In this document: positions 1-9,641 of the stretch, piece by piece
Position numbering within the stretch: the stretch's first letter is position 1
Layout of the letters: each line of letters begins with the position of its first letter
Assembly (NCBI RefSeq): GCF_028201475.1
Contig: NZ_CP116383.1
Coordinates: 2,976,001 to 3,040,000, forward strand
Origin: Vibrio sp. SCSIO 43137
Lineage (GTDB): Bacteria; Pseudomonadota; Gammaproteobacteria; Enterobacterales; Vibrionaceae
Reading direction: 5' to 3'
Length of the DNA stretch: 64,000 nucleotides
Program-made: the position numbers and the translations under genes
The notes under the pieces: generated by a model
What the model was told of the DNA's origin: nothing
Database searches by the model: none
The model's input: only the letters and a program-made list of their open reading frames with translations

Positions 1-684
1 GGATTCAGCGTTACTACTGATACCGAGAACTTTATAAGCGTCTTCCAACTGATTAGCCGACGGCGCCTGCTGCCATGCTCCGCCCTGCTGCCCCTGCCAG
101 CTTCCCCCTTCACGACGAAAACGGAAAGCCGCCTCTTGCATCTGCAAACGTTGATCCAATTGCTGAGCCGAGAATCCAAGCCCTTTGGCGATGGCATGCA
201 GCACATTTCTTTCAGTAGGGTGCAGCTCTCCGTCAGCAAATGCTGATGAAATCTGTAGCTCCAGAAAGAACTGTAGTAGATCATGTCGCCCTGCCGCAGA
301 TATGCGTACACGCTCCAGAGTCTCTTTTAGCGGGAACTCGGCAGATTTACCTTCCCTGAAGGCGTTTTGCGCCGCTTTGCGCTGTTCACCATGCAGGTTC
401 ATTCGATCCATCATGGTTGAAGCAAGCTGGATCTCTTCTTTGGTTACCTGACCTTTCGCTTTGGCCACATGGCCCATAACTGCAAAGCCAGCTTTAAAAA
501 ACTCCGCCTGACGTTCCGCCTGATTTGGTCCGCCGGAAAAAGCGCTCGATGCCCGGAAACCGGCCTGGGCTAAACGACGTGCTTTATCAAACTGATGCCC
601 AAGAAACAGGCCAAACAGTGCTCCGAATGGTCCTCCAAACAGAAAACCAAAAAAGAAGCCTAAAATCTTGCCAAAAATGTGCAT
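1..684 (-). CDS. djlA: Co-chaperone DjlA, 3' part outside window
   Basis: Membrane-anchored DnaJ-type co-chaperone that stimulates DnaK. The frame opens with ATG at 684 and stays open to base 1, giving about 228 residues. The first 30 residues are a Gly/Phe-rich hydrophobic anchor (ILGFFFGFLFGG), followed by the TerB-like central region with FADGELHPTERN typical of DjlA. The J domain is just beginning (EDAYKVLGIS) when the window ends, so the HPD motif cannot be seen. It is divergent from lptD, as in E. coli and Vibrio. Confidence is high because the N-terminal anchor and gene order both fit. Confidence 0.93.
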   Translation of the reverse strand, partial: MHIFGKILGFFFGFLFGGPFGALFGLFLGHQFDKARRLAQAGFRASSAFSGGPNQAERQAEFFKAGFAVMGHVAKAKGQVTKEEIQLASTMMDRMNLHGEQRKAAQNAFREGKSAEFPLKETLERVRISAAGRHDLLQFFLELQISSAFADGELHPTERNVLHAIAKGLGFSAQQLDQRLQMQEAAFRFRREGGSWQGQQGGAWQQAPSANQLEDAYKVLGISSNAES

Positions 685-762
685 TATTGTGCTCTCAACT
701 ATGAATTTTTATTGTCTATGGGTGTCAGATAGTGTCTGTTACCACAAATTCCTTTATGATAA

Positions 763-791
763 GGAACGTTTTTTTCCAGATTCAGTCTACA
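763..791 (+). promoter_or_regulatory. Candidate sigma-E promoter of lptD
   Basis: GGAACGT at 763-769 and TCTAC at 786-790 are separated by 16 bases. This resembles the RpoE consensus (GGAACTT, 16 bases, TCTGA or TCAAA). In E. coli lptD is a known member of the sigma-E envelope stress regulon, so the position about 40 bases before the lptD start makes sense. Seen: the two hexamer-like boxes. Inferred: RpoE use. Confidence 0.55.
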
Positions 792-831
792 AATTCTGAA
801 TGAATCAAGTTACACAGGATAGTCAAACTCG

Positions 832-3171
832 ATGCCACGTTTTCCTCGCACTTTTTTAGCCGCGTCCGTCAGTGCCGCTCTATTTGTGCCAGTTACTCAA
901 GCAGAATCCCAACAATCTAATAGTGTGCAGGAAATGCCCTCTCCAGATCAATGCTTGATTCCTGACTCATCTGCAAATAACGGTAATGATGCCCCTATTC
1001 ACGTTGAAGCCAATACCCTTGAAGGTGTAAACGGTGATAAAGCGACATACAAAGGTGATGTCGTTATTACACAGGGCAACAAACGAATTGAAGCTGATAC
1101 CATTACTCTCCACCAGCAAGATGATATTGTTGTCGCTGAAGGAAATGTGCTTTTCTCTGATGGTCAGGTAAAAACGACATCTGACAAAGCCACTACTAAC
1201 CTAAAGACAGATCAGGCCACACTGGAATCAGCCAAGTATCAGTTTCTCTGTGAAGCAGGGCGGGGAGAAGCCGAAGTTATCTACCGGGCAGGTAAGAAGT
1301 TTTATGAACTGGAAGACGGCACACTGACTTCTTGTCCGGAAGGTGATAACTCATGGAAGTTAAGAGCCAGCTCCATTGATATTGATCAGGAAGCGGAAGA
1401 AGCCACCTTCTATAACCCGCGGGTTGAAATCGGTCCTGTTCCTGTCTTCTATCTGCCCTATCTGACGGTACCTATCGGTGATACCCGAAAAACAGGTTTC
1501 CTTTATCCGGGTTTCTCGCTAGATACAAGAGACGGTACAAGTGTTCAGGTCCCTATCTACTGGAACCTTGCACCAGAATACGATCTCCGTACCACTATTA
1601 ACTATATGGCCAAACGTGGTACACAGCTAAACTCCAAATTCCGTTACCTAACTACATTTGGTAGCGGTGATTTAAACTTAGAATATCTTCCTGACGATAA
1701 GGCAAATAAAGAGAAAGGCAAGCGCTGGGGCTTTAACTGGGGACACTCTGGTATCTATCAGGAAGCATGGAAGTTTAATATTGATTATTCAAAAGTCAGC
1801 GATATCTCTTATTTCTCTGACCTAAGTTCCAGCATAGGTAAACGGGAAGATGGTCAGCTTCTGCAGTCAGGTGAAGTCTCTTACCGTTCTGATAGCTGGG
1901 ACAGTACCCTTAGGGTAAGAGACTTTCAAGTACTGTCGCCGAATACCTATGCATACAGGCTGATGCCTCAGCTGGATTTTAACTATTATGCGCCGCGCTT
2001 TTATTCCAAATTCGATTTTACAATGAAAAACAGCGTAAGCCAGTTTGATACCGATGATCCGGATAGCCCTTCAGCTACACGGGTACATATGGAACCAACA
2101 CTAACTTTACCTCTGGCGACTACATGGGGCTCATTTACTACCGAGGCCAGACTTTACCAAACCTATTATCAGCAGGACTTGCAAGGTGTTGCCCTGACGG
2201 GAAGCAATGCGAATCTGGAAAAGACAGTTCACCGTACAGTTCCTCAGTTTAAGGTCAACAGTGATATTGTGCTGGAGAGAAATAACAGCCTGATCAGCGG
2301 TTATACGCAAACTCTTGAGCCGCAGGTACAGTACCTGTTTATTCAGGATGTTGACCAATCAGATATCTTTGCCGGCTATGATACAACTAAAATGCAGCTG
2401 GATTATCACGGCCTGTTCCGCAGCCAGAGATACAGTGGTGTAGACAGAATCGCTCCGGCAAACCAGATTAGCTATGGTGCTTCCACCCGCTTCTACGACA
2501 AAGATTACCGCGAACGACTTAACCTTTCATTCGGTCAAATCCTCTATCTGGATAGTTCCTATAATGATGCCGTATCGGGAAGTAACCGTTCCTCCTACTC
2601 AGCATGGGCTATGGAAGCTGAGTTTAACTATGACGATACCTTCTTCTATAGAGGAGGCTTTCAGTATGATACAGCCTCTTCTGATGTACAGCAGGCAGAC
2701 AGTACCCTTGAATACAAGTATACCAACGGCTTTAGTCAGCTAAACTATCGCTATGTTTCATTAGACTACATTACTAACAATGTAGACTTTATCAACAATA
2801 GCAACCTGAATACCTTTACCAAAAAAGGCATCAACCAACTCGGCTTTATTACCGGTTATACCTTCGACAGAAAGGTTCGCTTTAACGGACAATATTTTTA
2901 TGACCTGACGGAAGATATCAATCTGGAGTGGCTGGCAGGAATGACCTATACCAGTGACTGCTGGTATATCGGCTTTTCATACAGTAATCAGCTCTATCGC
3001 TGGCCTACCTCTACTGTGGGGGTCGGCACTCCAGAATATGACCAGAAGTACAGTATAAACTTCGGTATTATTGGTTTTGGTACATCAGTAGGCGCAGGCT
3101 CTGGCCTTGCAGGCCAATCCGGAGCAGGGTCCTCCCTTGGTTACGGCCGTCCTTTCTCACTAAACAAATAA
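832..3171 (+). CDS. lptD: LPS-assembly protein LptD
   Basis: Outer-membrane beta-barrel that, with LptE, inserts lipopolysaccharide into the outer leaflet. The 779-residue length is normal. A signal peptide covers about residues 1-24 (ending TQA-ES). The OstA/LptA-like periplasmic domain lies about 55-190 (HVEANTLEG, ATYKGDVVITQG), and the rest is barrel rich in alternating aromatic strands. Cysteines are visible at 41, 140 and 168, plus one near the C-terminus (SDCWY); E. coli LptD uses two pairs of disulfide cysteines. It starts the lptD-surA-pdxA-rsmA-apaG-apaH run, and SurA is the chaperone for LptD folding. Likely sigma-E regulated. Confidence 0.97.
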   Translation: MPRFPRTFLAASVSAALFVPVTQAESQQSNSVQEMPSPDQCLIPDSSANNGNDAPIHVEANTLEGVNGDKATYKGDVVITQGNKRIEADTITLHQQDDIVVAEGNVLFSDGQVKTTSDKATTNLKTDQATLESAKYQFLCEAGRGEAEVIYRAGKKFYELEDGTLTSCPEGDNSWKLRASSIDIDQEAEEATFYNPRVEIGPVPVFYLPYLTVPIGDTRKTGFLYPGFSLDTRDGTSVQVPIYWNLAPEYDLRTTINYMAKRGTQLNSKFRYLTTFGSGDLNLEYLPDDKANKEKGKRWGFNWGHSGIYQEAWKFNIDYSKVSDISYFSDLSSSIGKREDGQLLQSGEVSYRSDSWDSTLRVRDFQVLSPNTYAYRLMPQLDFNYYAPRFYSKFDFTMKNSVSQFDTDDPDSPSATRVHMEPTLTLPLATTWGSFTTEARLYQTYYQQDLQGVALTGSNANLEKTVHRTVPQFKVNSDIVLERNNSLISGYTQTLEPQVQYLFIQDVDQSDIFAGYDTTKMQLDYHGLFRSQRYSGVDRIAPANQISYGASTRFYDKDYRERLNLSFGQILYLDSSYNDAVSGSNRSSYSAWAMEAEFNYDDTFFYRGGFQYDTASSDVQQADSTLEYKYTNGFSQLNYRYVSLDYITNNVDFINNSNLNTFTKKGINQLGFITGYTFDRKVRFNGQYFYDLTEDINLEWLAGMTYTSDCWYIGFSYSNQLYRWPTSTVGVGTPEYDQKYSINFGIIGFGTSVGAGSGLAGQSGAGSSLGYGRPFSLNK

Positions 3172-3183
3172 ACAACATCTGTG

Positions 3184-3207
3184 TCGGGGCAGTAGGCCCC
3201 GATATTT
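3184..3207 (+). terminator. Hairpin between lptD and surA
   Basis: TCGGGGC and GGCCCCGA arms (3184-3202) surround AGTA and are followed by ATATTTAATT. The U-tract is broken, so it is more likely a partial terminator or mRNA-stabilising hairpin than a full stop; surA follows only 27 bases later. Confidence 0.45.
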
Positions 3208-3228
3208 AATTAACACTTGGAAACATCA

Positions 3229-4521
3229 ATGAAATTGTTGAAACACGCCCTTCTCGGGCTGACATGTATGACATCGGCTATCACAATTGCAGCACCGGTT
3301 GAGCTGGATCGTGTAGCGGTAATCGTCAATGACGGCGTTATCTTGCAAAGTGATATAAACAGCGCAGTAAAGACCTTGCGCAGCAATGCGAAAAACAAAG
3401 GGCAATCCTTACCGGATGCAAAAGTGTTGAGAAAACAGGTAGTAGACAAGCTGATTCTGGATACTATTCAGTTGCAGGAAGCTGAGCGCCTTGGTGTACG
3501 TATTGATGATAACCGTCTGGATCAGGCTATTCAGGGAATCGCCAAGGATAACAATAAAACACTGGATGAGCTTCAGCTTACCCTTGCACCTGACGGTATT
3601 GATTACGCAACCTTCCGTGAGCAGATCCGCAAAGAAATAGCCATCTCTGAGGCAAGAAACGCCCTTGTCCGCCGCAGAATTAACATTCTGCCGGCAGAAG
3701 TTGAAACCTTAACCAAACAGCTTTCGGACAACTCCAATACCTCTGTCGAGTACAAAATTCAGCATATCCAGCTTAAGCTAGATGACAGCGAGAACAGTGC
3801 TGCCGTTGAAAAGGAAGCAGAGCAGATTATCGAAAAGCTAAACCAGGGTGAAGATTTCAGCAAGATGGCCATTACTTACTCTAAAGGCCCTAAAGCTCTG
3901 GAAGGTGGTAACTGGGGCTGGATGCGTAAAGAAGAGATGCCAACTATATTTGCCGATCAAATCACGACCCAGACCAAAGGCGCAGTGATCGGCCCTTTCC
4001 GTAGTGGTGTCGGCTTCCATATTCTGAAAATTGATAATGTAAAAGGCCTTGAAACGGTAGCGGTTACAGAGATCAACTCAAGACATATCCTGATTAAGCC
4101 ATCGGTTATTCTTAGTGATGACGGCGCTAAGCAGCAGCTTATCGAGATCACCGAACGTATTAAAAACGGTGAGGCAAGCTTTGCCCAGTTAGCCACTCAG
4201 TACAGTCAGGATCCCGGTTCAGCAGCCCAAAATGGTGAATTGGGTTACCAGACAGCTGATATCTATGTACCGGAGTTTAAACACCAGATCGAAACCCTGA
4301 CTGTCGGCGAAATCAGTGAACCATTTAAGACGGTTCACGGCTGGCATATCGTAGAAGTGCTGGATAAACGTGAGGTAGACAAGACGGATACAGCGCAAAA
4401 GAATAAAGCTTACCGGATTCTGTTTAACCGCAAGTTCAATGAAGAGGCCTCAGCCTGGATTCAGGAAATGAAAGCAGGTGCCTTTATTGAATATATTCAG
4501 GACGAAAACGGAGAAAACTAA
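3229..4521 (+). CDS. surA: Periplasmic peptidyl-prolyl isomerase and chaperone SurA
   Basis: Periplasmic chaperone for outer-membrane beta-barrels such as LptD. I start it at ATG 3229 ([10 protein letters not shown]), behind a GGAA ribosome site, instead of the TTG 12 bases upstream; this gives 430 residues, near the E. coli length of 428. Signal peptide about 1-22 (ending IAA-PVEL), SurA N-domain ([16 protein letters not shown]), and two parvulin PPIase domains, about 170-270 ([10 protein letters not shown]) and about 280-380 ([16 protein letters not shown]). The stop codon overlaps the pdxA start by one base (TAATG), indicating translational coupling. Confidence 0.97.
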   Translation: MKLLKHALLGLTCMTSAITIAAPVELDRVAVIVNDGVILQSDINSAVKTLRSNAKNKGQSLPDAKVLRKQVVDKLILDTIQLQEAERLGVRIDDNRLDQAIQGIAKDNNKTLDELQLTLAPDGIDYATFREQIRKEIAISEARNALVRRRINILPAEVETLTKQLSDNSNTSVEYKIQHIQLKLDDSENSAAVEKEAEQIIEKLNQGEDFSKMAITYSKGPKALEGGNWGWMRKEEMPTIFADQITTQTKGAVIGPFRSGVGFHILKIDNVKGLETVAVTEINSRHILIKPSVILSDDGAKQQLIEITERIKNGEASFAQLATQYSQDPGSAAQNGELGYQTADIYVPEFKHQIETLTVGEISEPFKTVHGWHIVEVLDKREVDKTDTAQKNKAYRILFNRKFNEEASAWIQEMKAGAFIEYIQDENGEN

Positions 4522-5522
4522 TGGCGGATAACATCAGAAGAATTGTTGTTACAGCCGGAGAACCTTCCGGTATAGGCCCGGATCTGGTTCTGGCTCTGTC
4601 ACAGCACAACTGGTCTCACCAGATTGTTGTATCAGCGGATAAACAGCTGCTGAGTCAGCGAGCGGAACAGCTCGGTATCGATGTGACTCTTCTGGATTAT
4701 CAGCAAAACCAAGATCCTCAGGCACAAGTTGCCGGAACACTGGTTATTGATCACATTCCTATAGCCGCTCCGGTTCAGGCTGGTGTACTAAATGAAGACA
4801 ATGGCCACTATGTATTGAACACATTACAACGGGCTGCTCAGGGCTGTATCAGTGGTGAGTTCGATGCCGTGGTTACCGGCCCTGTCCATAAGGGCATTAT
4901 CAACCGGGCTGGTGTTCCTTTCAGTGGCCACACCGAATTCTTTGCAGAACAATCAGATACGCCTTTGGTTGTTATGATGCTGGCTACGGAAGGGCTGCGT
5001 GTTGCTCTGACAACTACCCACCTGCCTCTGGCTGATGTTTCAAAAGCCGTTACAAAGCAGCGGCTAGAGAGTATAATCCGCATCCTTCATCAGGATCTGG
5101 TCACTAAATTTGCGATTAAGCAGCCTAAGATCTATGTGTGCGGACTAAACCCACACGCAGGTGAAGACGGGTGTCTGGGGGATGAAGAAATTAACACAAT
5201 CACTCCGACCCTTGAAAGACTGAGAGAAGAGTTAGGTTACCATCTGATCGGCCCTCTGCCTGCTGATACCATTTTTAATGAAAAGTATCTTCAGCAAGCT
5301 GATGCAGTACTTGGCATGTATCATGATCAAGTACTGCCGGTATTAAAATATAAAGGCTTTGGCCGCTCCGTAAACATCACTCTCGGTCTGCCATTTATCA
5401 GAACCTCGGTAGATCATGGTACAGCACTGGATCTAGCGGGTAGCGGGCAGGCAGACACAGGAAGTTTTCAGACTGCTCTAAAATACGCCATTGAATTAGT
5501 TGAGAACAAAGATGAGAAATGA
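4521..5522 (+). CDS. pdxA: 4-hydroxythreonine-4-phosphate dehydrogenase PdxA
   Basis: NAD-dependent oxidation of 4-phosphohydroxy-L-threonine in pyridoxal 5'-phosphate biosynthesis (DXP-dependent route). The protein has 333 residues, normal for PdxA. Family motifs are present: the N-terminal [12 protein letters not shown], the metal-ligand histidine in [20 protein letters not shown] and [16 protein letters not shown]. It overlaps surA by one base, and the start of rsmA lies inside its 3' end, so the three are clearly cotranscribed. Confidence 0.97.
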   Translation: MADNIRRIVVTAGEPSGIGPDLVLALSQHNWSHQIVVSADKQLLSQRAEQLGIDVTLLDYQQNQDPQAQVAGTLVIDHIPIAAPVQAGVLNEDNGHYVLNTLQRAAQGCISGEFDAVVTGPVHKGIINRAGVPFSGHTEFFAEQSDTPLVVMMLATEGLRVALTTTHLPLADVSKAVTKQRLESIIRILHQDLVTKFAIKQPKIYVCGLNPHAGEDGCLGDEEINTITPTLERLREELGYHLIGPLPADTIFNEKYLQQADAVLGMYHDQVLPVLKYKGFGRSVNITLGLPFIRTSVDHGTALDLAGSGQADTGSFQTALKYAIELVENKDEK

Positions 5523-6321
5523 TGTCCACTTAGGACACAAAGCGCGGAAACGTTTTGGTCAGAACTTCCTGAATGATCCTTATATTATTGACGGTATCGT
5601 CTCTGCCATTAACCCAAGACCGGGACAAAATCTGGTGGAGATCGGTCCGGGACTTGGTGCTATCACCGAGCCGGTAGGAAAAGAAGTCGATAAGTTTACT
5701 GTTATTGAACTAGACAGAGATCTGGCAGAAAGACTGCGTAACCACCCTGATCTGGCATCTAAGCTCACCATACATGAAGGTGATGCGATGCAGTTCGATT
5801 TTAACCAGCTTGTGAGACCGAACAATAAGCTGCGTATTTTCGGCAACCTGCCATACAACATTTCAACGCCGTTGATGTTCCATCTGTTCGAATTTCATAA
5901 AGATGTTCAGGATATGCACTTTATGCTGCAGAAAGAGGTGGTTAACCGCTTAGCAGCAGGGCCGGGAAGTAAAGCCTATGGCCGCTTAACCGTTATGGCG
6001 CAGTACTACTGTAAAGTGACTCCGGTTCTTGAAGTTCCGCCGACTGCATTTGTTCCGCCGCCGAAAGTAGATTCTGCTGTAGTGCGCTTAACACCTTATG
6101 AAGATATCCCACATCCGACAACCAGCCTGAAATGGCTGGACAGAGTGTGCCGCGACGGGTTTAACCAGAGACGTAAAACCGTACGTAACTGTTATAAAAG
6201 CCTGATGGATGCTGAGACTCTGGAAAGCCTGGGCATCAACCCTAGTATGCGCCCGGAGAACCTGACTCTGGTTCAGTTTGTCGATATGGCAAACTGGCTG
6301 GATGCGAACCATAAAAACTGA
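5512..6321 (+). CDS. rsmA: 16S rRNA adenine-N6,N6-dimethyltransferase RsmA (KsgA)
   Basis: Dimethylates A1518 and A1519 (E. coli numbering) in helix 45 of 16S rRNA, a late 30S assembly step, using S-adenosylmethionine. ATG 5512 ([20 protein letters not shown]) is preferred over the TTG at 5500 because the family N-terminus begins there; the protein is then 269 residues. SAM-binding motif I reads [11 protein letters not shown] and the catalytic motif is NLPYNIS. The start lies 11 bases inside pdxA, so translation is probably coupled. Confidence 0.96.
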   Translation: MRNDVHLGHKARKRFGQNFLNDPYIIDGIVSAINPRPGQNLVEIGPGLGAITEPVGKEVDKFTVIELDRDLAERLRNHPDLASKLTIHEGDAMQFDFNQLVRPNNKLRIFGNLPYNISTPLMFHLFEFHKDVQDMHFMLQKEVVNRLAAGPGSKAYGRLTVMAQYYCKVTPVLEVPPTAFVPPPKVDSAVVRLTPYEDIPHPTTSLKWLDRVCRDGFNQRRKTVRNCYKSLMDAETLESLGINPSMRPENLTLVQFVDMANWLDANHKN

Positions 6322-6352
6322 TCATCAGTCCGCAAGGTTAATGCTATAGTGC

Positions 6353-6379
6353 TATATACCCAAGATACTTGGGTATATA
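6353..6379. repeat. Perfect 12-bp hairpin flanked by 8-bp direct repeats
   Basis: TATATACCCAAG (6353-6364) and CTTGGGTATATA (6368-6379) form a perfect stem around ATA. CTATAGTG occurs at 6344-6351 and again at 6391-6398, just outside the stem. The hairpin sits in the 85-base gap between rsmA and apaG and has no U-tract, so it is not a typical terminator. It may be a small palindromic repeat. Confidence 0.7.
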
Positions 6380-6406
6380 TAAAGGAATAACTATAGTGAG
6401 GTTTAT

Positions 6407-6787
6407 ATGGACGGAATCCAGCCTTGTGTTAAGTGTCAGGTACAAAGCAAATATATAGCTGAGCAATCTCAGCCGGATAAAAATCGCTATATATTTGCTT
6501 ATATTATTACCATCAAAAACCTGAGTAACCAGCCAGTTCAGTTAATGGAACGTCGCTGGTTAATCACGGATTCCAATGGCAAACAGATCTCTGTTGAAGG
6601 TGAAGGCGTAGTGGGTCAGCAGCCCGTTATCGCTGCTAACGATGAGTACACCTATACCAGTGCAACAGCGCTGGAAACACCACTAGGTGTTATGCAGGGT
6701 TTGTACGTTATGCATGATCAGCATGGTGATGAGTTTCACTGTATAATCGACCCGTTTCGGTTAGCTATTCCCAACATACTTAACTAG
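6407..6787 (+). CDS. apaG: Co2+/Mg2+ efflux-associated protein ApaG
   Basis: 126-residue single-domain protein of the ApaG/DUF525 fold (immunoglobulin-like beta sandwich). Family features are present: [11 protein letters not shown], the [10 protein letters not shown] core, a GxGVVGQQP loop and [14 protein letters not shown]. Mutants in Salmonella corA/apaG show altered metal handling, but the molecular activity is not settled. It starts at ATG 6407 and lies 9 bases before apaH, as in E. coli. Confidence 0.95.
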   Translation: MDGIQPCVKCQVQSKYIAEQSQPDKNRYIFAYIITIKNLSNQPVQLMERRWLITDSNGKQISVEGEGVVGQQPVIAANDEYTYTSATALETPLGVMQGLYVMHDQHGDEFHCIIDPFRLAIPNILN

Positions 6788-6796
6788 AGATAAGCC

Positions 6797-7606
6797 GTGG
6801 CAAACTATATAGTCGGAGATATTCAGGGCTGTTTCGACGAACTGGAATTACTACTAAATAAAGCAAAGTTTAATCCTGCAGAAGATATTTTATGGGTTGC
6901 AGGTGATCTGGTCGCCAGAGGACCAAAGTCTCTGGAAACATTACGTTTTATCAAATCACTCGGTGATGCAGCCCGACCCGTTGTCGGCAATCATGATCTG
7001 CATCTGCTGGCAGTTTCTCTTGGTGTTCACCCTTTAAAGAAAAAAGATAAAACAGCGGCCATTTTTTCTGCCGATGATAAGCAGGAGCTTTTCGACTGGT
7101 TAAGAAGACAGCCTCTTCTGGCAGAGCACGATGACTTTGTCGTCTGTCATGCCGGTATCTCCCCGCAATGGAACCTGAAAACCGCCAGAGCCTGTGCCAG
7201 AGAAGTAGAAGAGATTCTTTGCAGTGACAACTGGGCATCACTCATCGAGCAAATGTATTCCAACACTCCCGACCTCTGGAGCCCTAAACTTAAAGGGATA
7301 GAGAGATACCGTTATATTATTAACGCCTTTACCAGAATGCGATTCTGTTATCCTGACGGCCGGCTGGATATGCTCTGCAAGCAACCACCTCAGGAGCTTA
7401 ATCAGGATGATCTGCTGCCATGGTTTAAGCTTAAAAGCAGAAAGAAGGTCAAGAAAACCATTCTGTTTGGTCACTGGGCCGCTCTTATGGGCTGTCAGAG
7501 AAAGGATGTTATCGGGCTGGACACTGGTTGTGTATGGGGTGGCGAGCTAACCATGTTTCGCTGGGAAGATAAGAAGTTTTTCCGTCAAAAGAGTTTAACC
7601 GGATAA
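6797..7606 (+). CDS. apaH: Symmetrical diadenosine tetraphosphatase ApaH
   Basis: Hydrolyses Ap4A and related dinucleotides to ADP, controlling an alarmone that also caps RNA. 269 residues; the start codon is GTG at 6797. Metallophosphoesterase signatures appear in order: GDIQGCFDEL near the N-terminus, GDLVARGP, GNHDLH, a histidine in VCHAGISP and GHWAALMG near the C-terminus. It is the last gene of the lptD operon and ends at a hairpin shared with convergent folA. Confidence 0.97.
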   Translation: MANYIVGDIQGCFDELELLLNKAKFNPAEDILWVAGDLVARGPKSLETLRFIKSLGDAARPVVGNHDLHLLAVSLGVHPLKKKDKTAAIFSADDKQELFDWLRRQPLLAEHDDFVVCHAGISPQWNLKTARACAREVEEILCSDNWASLIEQMYSNTPDLWSPKLKGIERYRYIINAFTRMRFCYPDGRLDMLCKQPPQELNQDDLLPWFKLKSRKKVKKTILFGHWAALMGCQRKDVIGLDTGCVWGGELTMFRWEDKKFFRQKSLTG

Positions 7607-7612
7607 GCTTTT

Positions 7613-7637
7613 CCGGGGCGAGTTCTGCCCCGGTCTA
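7613..7637. terminator. Shared hairpin between convergent apaH and folA
   Basis: CCGGGGC (7613-7619) pairs with GCCCCGG (7627-7633) across a 7-base loop, in the gap between two converging genes. Only a short T run follows on the plus strand, so its strength as an intrinsic terminator is uncertain. Confidence 0.55.
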
Positions 7638-7656
7638 AAGTCCCCTGATGGGCTAA

Positions 7657-8139
7657 TCAGGCTCTGTCCAGTATCGAAAATCTCATATCGAAACGGTTTT
7701 TCTCGTCAGCAGAATAGTTTTCTGAAAAGCACTCCTGCCAGCCTTCTCCCCAATCCGGAAACTGAGTATCTCCATCAACCTCAAGATCTATATGGGTAAG
7801 ATAGAGTCTGTCGGCTATTTCAAGGCAACTGGCGTATATAGAACCACCGCCAATGATCATCACCTCAGCCTCACCGGCAACCAACTTAAAAGCCTCATCA
7901 ATCGACGACACTACGGTTGTGCCCTGAAAAGAGACTGAAGGATCCCTGCTAATCACTATATTGTGGCGTCCGGGTAGTGGACGGCCTATAGACTGATAGG
8001 TTTTTCTCCCCATAACCACAGGTTTACCCATGGTACAGCGCTTAAACCAGGCAAAATCGGCCGGAAGGTGCCACGGCATCTGGTTATCTTTTCCGATAAC
8101 TCTGTTGTTTGCCATTGCGGCAATCATACTAATTTTCAT
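7657..8139 (-). CDS. folA: Dihydrofolate reductase
   Basis: NADPH-dependent reduction of dihydrofolate to tetrahydrofolate; the target of trimethoprim. The 160 residues show the classic order: MISMIAAMANNRVIGK-type N-terminus, MPWHLPADFAWFK with the active-site acidic residue, MGRKTYQSIGRPLPGR and VMIIGGGSIY. Nothing suggests an altered or resistant form. It stands alone on the minus strand and converges with apaH. Confidence 0.97.
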   Translation of the reverse strand: MKISMIAAMANNRVIGKDNQMPWHLPADFAWFKRCTMGKPVVMGRKTYQSIGRPLPGRHNIVISRDPSVSFQGTTVVSSIDEAFKLVAGEAEVMIIGGGSIYASCLEIADRLYLTHIDLEVDGDTQFPDWGEGWQECFSENYSADEKNRFDMRFSILDRA

Positions 8140-8186
8140 CTTGTGTTATTGTCCTGATAAAGTTTCCCTGAAAAAAACTGCTGTCC

Positions 8187-8651
8187 CTATACCACAGGCC
8201 TTCTGCGATAAAATAGCAGCCCCGGCATTGCCAGCCCGACGGCTAATCCTATGATTATAAACATAGATTTAAGGAAGTTTTCCAGCAAAATAGCCACCAG
8301 TTCCGTAGTATAACCAAGGCTGTTTATCTCAACTAAGGCAATCATAGCTTTAAAGGCAAACACACCGGGAACCATGGGGATTAAAGCGGCAACGGTAAAT
8401 ACCTTAGGGTGAGCCAGAAATTTATGTGACCAGTGAACGCCGATAATACCAACCAAGGTAGCGGCAAAAAAGGTGGCCCACTCAATAGGAATACCAAACT
8501 GCAACATTAAAAAGCGCGAACCATGCCCGACAGCACCACCAATAGCACAATATAGCAAAGCCTTCTGGGGAACATTAAATACCATGGCAAAACCTACAGC
8601 GGGTATGGCTGCAAAGAACATATCATTTAGTAAAGCGAACAACAGATCCAT
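8187..8651 (-). CDS. yjjB: ThrE-family exporter small subunit, YjjB-like (DUF3815)
   Basis: Four to five hydrophobic helices in about 154 residues, including the conserved VPGVFAFKAM-type loop and a C-terminal membrane helix. Together with YjjP it makes up one split ThrE-like exporter; in E. coli YjjP-YjjB has been linked to succinate export. I start it at ATG 8651 (MDLLFALLND) because it then overlaps the yjjP stop by one base (TAATG); an upstream start at 8669 is also open. The substrate here is unknown. Confidence 0.85.
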   Translation of the reverse strand: MDLLFALLNDMFFAAIPAVGFAMVFNVPQKALLYCAIGGAVGHGSRFLMLQFGIPIEWATFFAATLVGIIGVHWSHKFLAHPKVFTVAALIPMVPGVFAFKAMIALVEINSLGYTTELVAILLENFLKSMFIIIGLAVGLAMPGLLFYRRRPVV

Positions 8652-9436
8652 TAGCCTACCCACCCCCATACGCCAGCCAGTGTCATGGCACCAATAATCC
8701 CTAACGCTGTAGCCAGAGTCAGCATGCTGGCCATCACAAACCTTGCGATGCCCATATTGATATAGCCTTTAACCATATCAGAAACAGAGTTAATCAAGGG
8801 AAAACCGGGAACTAACATAAGTACCGAAGAAGCCATTACTATAAAAGGCATATTACCGATCTCATAGATAACTGCCTGAGCAGAAACTAAAGTAGTAACA
8901 AAGGCCGTTACTGCAAAGTTGAGTAGCGGATTAAAGTGACGGTGACCTATCTCCTGCCGCACTATCATACCTACTGCCGATGAGAGAAAAGTCATCATAA
9001 ATACAAGCCTATCTCCACCGGCTAAATGGCTAAAACAGGCACACGACAAGCCGATCATAAACACTACCAGCCAGCGGTTATAACGTTCCGGGCTGATATC
9101 ATCAAGGCGCTTCTGCGCCAGAGAAGCATTAACAACCCCTTTCTCCATCATGATGCAGATACGCTGAATCTGGGTAATAACTCTCATATTAATGCCGCGA
9201 TCAGCACAGCGACGGGTTGTCGTCATGCACCTGTCATCAATAAAAGTAGTCACGACTAACGAACTGGCGGACAAAGAGACTTCCACCTCGTTGGCTCCCG
9301 CCGCCAGCCCCATGCGCCTCATAATATCATTTACAAGCGTGCTTTCAGCACCATGAGCCAGTAGCATCTGCCCAGCCTGCGCCACCAGACGTGAAAGTGC
9401 TCTCTGCTGGCTCTCTACCGTCAACTGCGGTTCCAT
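8651..9436 (-). CDS. yjjP: ThrE-family exporter large subunit, YjjP-like (DUF1212)
   Basis: Cytoplasmic N-domain followed by about five membrane helices, as in the N-terminal half of ThrE threonine/serine exporters. Motifs include QMLLAHGAES, the VEVSLSASSLVVT stretch and MLVPGFPLINSVSDM. ATG 9436 is chosen because a strong GGGAGG ribosome site stands 5 bases before it; a longer frame to 9487 runs into the IS200 boundary. It is translationally coupled to yjjB. Confidence 0.87.
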   Translation of the reverse strand: MEPQLTVESQQRALSRLVAQAGQMLLAHGAESTLVNDIMRRMGLAAGANEVEVSLSASSLVVTTFIDDRCMTTTRRCADRGINMRVITQIQRICIMMEKGVVNASLAQKRLDDISPERYNRWLVVFMIGLSCACFSHLAGGDRLVFMMTFLSSAVGMIVRQEIGHRHFNPLLNFAVTAFVTTLVSAQAVIYEIGNMPFIVMASSVLMLVPGFPLINSVSDMVKGYINMGIARFVMASMLTLATALGIIGAMTLAGVWGWVG

Positions 9437-9641
9437 TGCTCCTCCCTTAATTCCCTCTAACGACATAAACTCAAACTTACAAAACAAAAAACATCCACCG
9501 GCATAGCCGGTGGTTTTTCATATGCGCCTATAAGGCTCTCCTACTGGCAGCGCCCTAACAGGCGCATAATGATCTGACATTTGCATATTACTGTTACTTG
9601 CGACCCGTAAACGGGCTACCTGAATACGGGATCGACAATTG

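Noticed and set aside
185..451. Plus-strand frame of 88 codons at the left edge
   Set aside because: It is opposite djlA, which has clear family features; the frame has no ribosome site or recognisable domain.
3217..3228. TTG start for surA and, in the same way, TTG 5500 for rsmA
   Set aside because: Both add four residues with no family support; the ATG codons at 3229 and 5512 fit the known protein starts better.
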